64,000 nt of DNA. It comes from Lachnospiraceae bacterium. Its GTDB lineage: Bacteria; Bacillota; Clostridia; Lachnospirales; Lachnospiraceae. The position numbers and the translations under genes were made by a program. The DNA lies in contig JAFYBJ010000009.1 in assembly GCA_017540265.1 (NCBI GenBank), positions 1 through 64,000 on the forward strand. The letters are read 5' to 3'. The notes under the pieces are model-generated. The model had not been told where the DNA came from and did no database searches. It saw nothing but the letters and a program-made list of their open reading frames with translations. Below are positions 61,688 through 64,000 of this stretch, one piece after another. Every line of letters starts with the position of its first letter. The first letter of the stretch is position 1.

Positions 61688-63439
61688 ATGTATCTGGAAA
61701 AAATCAATGGTCCTGCCGACATCAAAGGGCTGGAAGTTTCCCAGCTTCAGACGCTTGCGGATGAAACAAGATCTGCGCTCATCAATAAGATCAGTAAAGC
61801 AGGTGGTCATCAGGGGCCGAACCTCGGTGTAGTGGAACTGACGGTCGCATTTCACTATGTGTTTGATTCCCCCAATGACAAGATCGTCTTTGATGTGTCA
61901 CACCAGTGCTATCCGCATAAGATACTGACCGGCAGGAAGGAAGCATATCTGGATGAGGCACATTTCGGTGACGTGACAGGATATACAAATCCCAAAGAGA
62001 GTGAACATGACATGTTCATCGTCGGCCATACTTCAACATCTGTTTCCCTTGCCCTCGGGCTTGCAAAGGGGCGTGATCTGAACGGCAGGAGAGAGAATAT
62101 CATTGCCCTTATCGGTGACGGTTCTCTTTCGGGCGGCGAGGCACTGGAGGCTCTCGATTACGCAGGAGAGTATGACAAAAACCTCATAATCATAGTGAAC
62201 GACAATGACCAGAGTATAGCTGAAAACCACGGCGGACTTTATAAAACTCTTAAAAAACTCCGTGAAACGAATGGTGCTTGCGAAGATAATCTGTTCCGTG
62301 GGATGGGGCTGGACTATCGATATCTGGAGGATGGTCATGATACCGCAAAGCTGGTTGAACTGTTTGAAAGCGTGAAGGATATAGATCATCCTGTTGTGCT
62401 GCATATCCATACGATCAAGGGAAAGGGTCTGCCCTATGCTGAAAAAGACCGTGAAAGCTGGCATGCAGGCGGACCGTTCCATGTAGAGGACGGCTCACCG
62501 TTATATCCGAATGAAGGCGGTGAAAGTGTCGTATTTGACTGCCTGAAGGAATTGCTCGATACAAATGAAAAGGCCATTGTATTGAATGCCGCAACGCCAA
62601 TGGGACTTGGATTTGTGAAGGGAGTTCGCGAGGAATATGTAAATCGCGGACAGTTCATAGACGTTGGTATTGCGGAGGAAAATGCCGTTGCCATGACAAG
62701 CGGAATAGCAAAGAACGGAGGCACTCCGGTATTTGGAACGTTTGCTCCGTTTTTCCAGAGAACTTATGATCAGATGTCTCATGATGTCTGCCTGAATGAC
62801 AGTCCGGCAACATTTTTGATACTCAGCCCGGGGGCCTATGGGATGAATTCCAATACACATATCGCGCTCTGTGATATCCAGATGTTTGCACATATCCCGA
62901 ATCTCATTTATCTTGCGCCTGCGAGCAATGAAGAATTTAAACAGATGTTCCGCTATGCAACCACACAGAAAAAGCACCCTGTTGCTATCAGAGTGGTTGA
63001 TAATCTGAGATCAACAGGAGTTGCTGACGATACAGATTATTCCGTTTTGAAAAACAAGGTTGAACGTAAGGGGAGCAAAGTTGCACTCGTTGCGGTTGGA
63101 GGACTTGTTCCGATGGCACTGGAAGTGGCCGATAAAGTGATGGCTCAGAGCGGTACGGAGATCACAGTGATAAACCCCGGATTTGTCAGCGGTCTGGATA
63201 CAGATCTTCTCGATTCACTGAAAAAAGATCATAGTCTTGTTATCACTATCGAAGACGGTGAAGTGATGGGCGGCTACGGACAGAATATCGCAGCATTTTA
63301 CGGTGACAGCGGGATGCGTGTGCATTGCCATGGACTGTCAAAGGCATTTCATACGGAATTTAAGGCGGATGAATTGCTTGATGCACATGGTATTTCAACA
63401 GAAAAGCTGACTGCCGAGATTGTTCAGGTGTTGAAATAA
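61688..63439 (+). CDS. DXS-like thiamine-diphosphate enzyme (1-deoxyxylulose-5-phosphate synthase family)
   Basis: A 583-residue transketolase-fold protein, shorter than typical DXS (~620). The N-terminal half has GGHQGPNLGVVELTVAFHYV, then FDVSHQCYPHKILTGR and the ThDP motif IGDGSLSGGEALEALDY ending in IVNDND. The pyrimidine-domain half has FIDVGIAEENAVAMTSGIAK with the catalytic Glu, and FAPFFQRTYDQMSHDVCLND. Some positions differ from housekeeping DXS (GGHQG rather than SGH; VSHQ rather than VGHQ; AEEN rather than AEQH), so it may be a paralogue with another role. ATG 61688 has GGAGGA 7 nt upstream; ATG 61673 has none. Confidence 0.8.
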   Translation: MYLEKINGPADIKGLEVSQLQTLADETRSALINKISKAGGHQGPNLGVVELTVAFHYVFDSPNDKIVFDVSHQCYPHKILTGRKEAYLDEAHFGDVTGYTNPKESEHDMFIVGHTSTSVSLALGLAKGRDLNGRRENIIALIGDGSLSGGEALEALDYAGEYDKNLIIIVNDNDQSIAENHGGLYKTLKKLRETNGACEDNLFRGMGLDYRYLEDGHDTAKLVELFESVKDIDHPVVLHIHTIKGKGLPYAEKDRESWHAGGPFHVEDGSPLYPNEGGESVVFDCLKELLDTNEKAIVLNAATPMGLGFVKGVREEYVNRGQFIDVGIAEENAVAMTSGIAKNGGTPVFGTFAPFFQRTYDQMSHDVCLNDSPATFLILSPGAYGMNSNTHIALCDIQMFAHIPNLIYLAPASNEEFKQMFRYATTQKKHPVAIRVVDNLRSTGVADDTDYSVLKNKVERKGSKVALVAVGGLVPMALEVADKVMAQSGTEITVINPGFVSGLDTDLLDSLKKDHSLVITIEDGEVMGGYGQNIAAFYGDSGMRVHCHGLSKAFHTEFKADELLDAHGISTEKLTAEIVQVLK

Positions 63440-63445
63440 CGGTGA

Positions 63446-63628
63446 ATCCCGTCATATACCGAGGGTATTCAGAAGTTTCGCAAAGGGAAAACTGCGGAAC
63501 AGATTGCGGATGAACTGGAAGAAGATGAGCTACGCGTGAAGGTGATCTGCGATGTTGCAGAAGAGTTTGCTCCTGAATATGATGAAGAAAAGGTAATGGC
63601 AGCAGTAAGTGCAGGTATGTTTGTATGA
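63446..63628 (+). pseudogene. Remnant of an Rpn-type (PD-(D/E)XK transposase-like) protein gene
   Basis: An open frame with no usable start codon encodes about 60 residues including GIQKFRKGKTAEQIADELEE and ICDVAEEFAPEYDEEKVMAA. It resembles the C-terminal tail of recombination-promoting nuclease/putative transposase proteins common in Lachnospiraceae. An in-frame stop at 63443 closes the frame upstream, and the catalytic part is missing. Assignment is by memory of the family's tail motif. Confidence 0.45.
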
Positions 63629-63635
63629 GATGGCG

Positions 63636-63680
63636 ATCCCGATGTAAAGCGTAAGTGCTTTGGATCGGGATTTGTTTTTT
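63636..63680 (+). terminator. Terminator after the nuclease remnant
   Basis: ATCCCGAT (63636-63643) pairs with ATCGGGAT (63664-63671), with an inner AAAGC/GCTTT stem (63646-63650/63657-63661). TTGTTTTTT follows. Confidence 0.75.
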
Positions 63681-63851
63681 GTTTTGATAGAATGTTATCT
63701 ATGTCAGAAATACGGATTAGCCGGTTGTTTAGTTTAAGGTGTCCCAATGTGTCTAAATAATGTTGTTCAATTCAAGGTACCTGACCCCAATGTGTCTTAA
63801 TTAATAAGTGTCTAAAAGTGTGTGAAAATTTGACATTCAGACCACTAATCG
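63681..63851. other. Gene-free spacer with a repeated 12-mer
   Basis: CCCAATGTGTCT occurs at 63743-63754 and again at 63786-63797, and a shorter AAGTGTCTAA at 63806-63815. AAGGT precedes each of the two full copies. No ORF is supported. The sequence is reminiscent of insertion-sequence ends but no transposase is present. Confidence 0.4.
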
Positions 63852-63880
63852 TTGACTAAAAAGTTTGTTTTTGATATAGT
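63852..63880 (+). promoter_or_regulatory. Sigma-A-type promoter of the ATPase gene
   Basis: TTGACT (63852-63857), 17-nt spacer, TATAGT (63875-63880). The standard start position, 63887, is the A of the ATG; no Shine-Dalgarno is visible. Confidence 0.5.
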
Positions 63881-63886
63881 ATTGCT

Positions 63887-64000
63887 ATGAAAAAAGAGTA
63901 TTTAATTGGACGAATTGAAGAATGTAAAAGGTTGAACCGATGTTTAAAAGAAGATTCTGCGCAGCTTGTAATTGTTTATGGTCGTAGAAGAGTCGGAAAG
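63887..64000 (+). CDS. AAA-type ATPase, 5' end only
   Basis: The first 38 residues before the window ends. MKKEYLIGRIEECKRLNRCL and QLVIVYGRRRVGK match the start of archaeal-type/DUF234-like ATPases: an IGR motif, then a Walker A beginning that would continue after GRRRVGK. These often act in defence or toxin-antitoxin-like settings, but nothing can be said from this fragment. The start has no ribosome site and lies 6 nt after a -10 element. Confidence 0.65.
   Translation, partial: MKKEYLIGRIEECKRLNRCLKEDSAQLVIVYGRRRVGK

Noticed and set aside
63469..63747. Serine-rich - strand frame
   Set aside because: The + strand of the same region encodes the recognisable nuclease tail and a terminator; the serine run is the reverse of Glu/Asp-rich codons.

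Overview
The window looks like the chromosome of a motile, butyrate-forming, plant-fibre-degrading Lachnospiraceae, probably close to Butyrivibrio or Pseudobutyrivibrio. This is inferred from gene content (late flagellar operon with fliW-csrA, a complete thl-crt-hbd-bcd-etfB-etfA cluster, a GH5 cellulase, Firmicute-type Shine-Dalgarno sites). No alignment or base-composition calculation was run. Most genes are on the + strand. No rRNA, tRNA, CRISPR array, prophage or intact insertion sequence was recognised.

Layout. 1-5904: end of a cell-surface Ig-like protein, a two-receiver protein, a DUF4236 protein, MscL and two sugar-transfer genes. 5980-20612: late flagellar block flgM-flgN-flgK1-flgK2-flgL-fliW-csrA-flaG-fliD-fliS-fliT-like, then a LicD-type transferase and two flagellin genes. 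Four sigma-28-type promoters are visible, before flgM, flgL and each flagellin gene. 20724-31732: a glycosylation island with three CgeB-like glycosyltransferases, two GT2-TPR transferases on the - strand and a pseudaminate-type cytidylyltransferase. It also holds an unusual lysine/alanine-tail + cold-shock-like + NERD protein and a GlgX-type debranching enzyme. 31841-35514: aconitase-family hydratase and an SGNH lipoprotein. 35605-39217: a probable c-di-GMP operon (GGDEF, solute-binding lipoprotein, membrane HD-GYP). 39223-43469: a second fliS-like gene, a 213-bp structured repeat, a small alarmone synthetase, a two-component system and a methyltransferase. 43555-46277: PutP and a fourth CgeB-like transferase. 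46442-52423: butyrate operon. 52590-60823: RND efflux pair, a 19-bp tandem repeat, an anchored GH5 cellulase and NhaC. 61001-64000: TetR and a DXS-like gene, a remnant of a transposase-like nuclease gene, and the start of an ATPase gene.

How the parts fit. FlgM, FlgN, FliS, FliW and CsrA control and chaperone export of the hook-associated proteins and flagellin. Both flagellin leaders contain a hairpin with GGA in its loop, 21-25 nt before a GGA-bearing Shine-Dalgarno, as expected for CsrA-FliW control. The glycosyltransferases next to the flagellin genes may decorate the filament. The c-di-GMP operon could adjust motility. Carbon from polysaccharides (GH5, GlgX) would flow to butyrate.

The most unusual observations are: the tail/cold-shock/NERD fusion; a sigma-28 promoter built into a terminator before flgL, and a similar arrangement before thl; paired CsrA-like sites in both flagellin leaders; the GGDEF-lipoprotein-HD-GYP operon; and the 213-bp inverted-repeat element.
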